A stretch of 60,000 nucleotides of DNA from Antedon mediterranea (taxonomy: Eukaryota > Echinodermata > Crinoidea > Comatulida > Antedonidae). The position numbers and the translations under genes are program-made. Below the pieces are notes generated by a model, which was given only the letters and a program-made list of their open reading frames with translations, made no database searches and was not told the origin of the DNA. This document shows positions 59,092-60,000 of the stretch, piece by piece. The DNA lies in NCBI RefSeq assembly GCF_964355755.1, contig NC_092671.1, forward strand, positions 25,668,070-25,728,069, in the 5' to 3' direction. Every line of letters starts with the position of its first letter. Position 1 is the first letter of the stretch.

Positions 59092-59410
59092 TGTAAAGCC
59101 GAAGGCTAGAGGGCGTACTCCAGACTGAAAAGTGAATCCAGAGCGAGATGTAATAAGCCGAAGGCTAGAGGGCGTACTCCAGACTGAAAAGTGATTTCAA
59201 CAGAAGGGGGAACCAACAAGATGGCGGCCGTAAATTTTAATTTTATAACTTCACTGTGCTTTCAAGAATATGTGTTGTAATTTATGTGATCTTTTTATAT
59301 TAAATAATGTTTTTAAACACATTTATTTATGGCCGCCATCTTGTTGGTTCCCGCCTGTTGGAATCACTTTTCATTCTGGAGTACGCCCTCTAGCCTTCGG
59401 CTTACATCTC
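59092..59410. mobile_element. Foldback MITE with duplicated left end
   Basis: Arms 59143-59235 and 59322-59410 mirror each other ('gccgaaggctagagggcgta', 'aaccaacaagatggcggccg'), around an AT-rich loop. The outer left end ('agccgaaggctagagggcgt' to 'gactgaaaagtga') is present a second time, directly repeated, at 59097-59134. Confidence 0.8.
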
Positions 59411-60000
59411 ACTGATGGAGGCGAATCACTTTTTGAACTGCGATAACACTGTAGTTTAACATCCAGCCTTTGGCTATATAAAATCATTGGAAAATCCCTC
59501 AGAAAAGTAGCACACCCAAGATGACGACGGAATATCTTTATATAAAAACAATTGATACTTGGTATAAATGTTCAATATAAGTTGCTCCATCCACATTGAA
59601 AAAAAAAAATTACTATCAAGCCATATCACTGATTTTTTTTAATTTACGTTTTTACAAAATGTACACTTATGAAAGACCATACAATTCATTTTTTCAACCT
59701 AATACCGATTTTGAAAAAAACAACCAACAAAAAACGTTTATGAATGCAATTTTGTTTCTGTGAATAGAGCAACCTATATTGAACATATAAAGAAGTTTCA
59801 AATGTTTTTAAATACGAAAATAATTTTGTATCGATGTTTTTTGTATAATTATGTTTTTAAGCAAAATTCTATCCATAACCCGAATTTGTAATGTTAAATG
59901 TGATATTTATTGAAGTGCTTTGAATACGTTGATGAAATTTGGAGAGGTATATATGAAACTTTGTTAGGAGTAGAACCAGCTTCCAACATTAAATGTTAAA
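59411..60000. other. No gene seen
   Basis: AT-rich DNA to the window end. Confidence 0.4.

Overview
The window looks like invertebrate deuterostome DNA, most likely echinoderm. Genes are split by GT-AG introns, the sequence is AT-rich, and the palindrome TAGGCCTA recurs throughout. It carries CR1-like LINEs (one with a 2A-like peptide), a Penelope-like element, a foldback element resembling sea-urchin TU elements, and many MITEs. The taxon is an inference; the introns and repeats are seen directly. Nothing is prokaryotic, and there is no operon or CRISPR array.

Two host genes can be reconstructed. (1) An NXPE-family gene on the + strand (23336-33919): three secure exons (30456-31257, 32619-32677, 33150-33919) and a plausible distant first exon that encodes a membrane anchor. 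(2) A complete CLN3/battenin gene on the - strand (50690 down to 39690): 12 coding exons whose splice phases all agree, giving 464 residues. Two tRNA-Val(AAC)-like genes lie at 52.8-53.1 kb, and three tRNA-like units sit inside a repeat at 3.1 and 19.0-19.4 kb.

Layout: 0.1-2.9 kb, broken Penelope-like retroelement ending in a (TA)n tract and a tRNA-bearing repeat. 4.0-8.8 kb, a 4.8-kb foldback element with long inverted arms, mirrored minisatellites, a nested TA-target MITE and remains of a two-exon cysteine-rich gene. 9.6-14.2 kb, one LINE inserted into another in opposite orientation. 14.5-17.7 kb, an L2/Rex-like LINE fragment interrupting an older repeat, a second MITE copy and a LINE 3' end. 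18.8-19.8 kb, inverted pair of the tRNA-bearing repeat plus a composite tRNA-derived SINE. 20-30 kb, mostly unannotated AT-rich DNA with minisatellites, hairpins and two TIR elements; it is probably the first intron of the NXPE gene. 36.6-38.2 kb, decayed RTE-like LINE. 39.7-50.7 kb, CLN3 with LINE, SINE and MITE insertions in its introns. 51.4-60 kb, tRNA-like genes, a CR1-like LINE with a 2A motif and PHD-type finger (54.5-58.8 kb) interrupted by a TTAA-target MITE, then a foldback MITE.

The two host genes show no functional link. Most of the sequence history is of nested transposition. Several insertions can be dated relative to one another because an empty copy, a target-site duplication or a restored reading frame is visible in the window.
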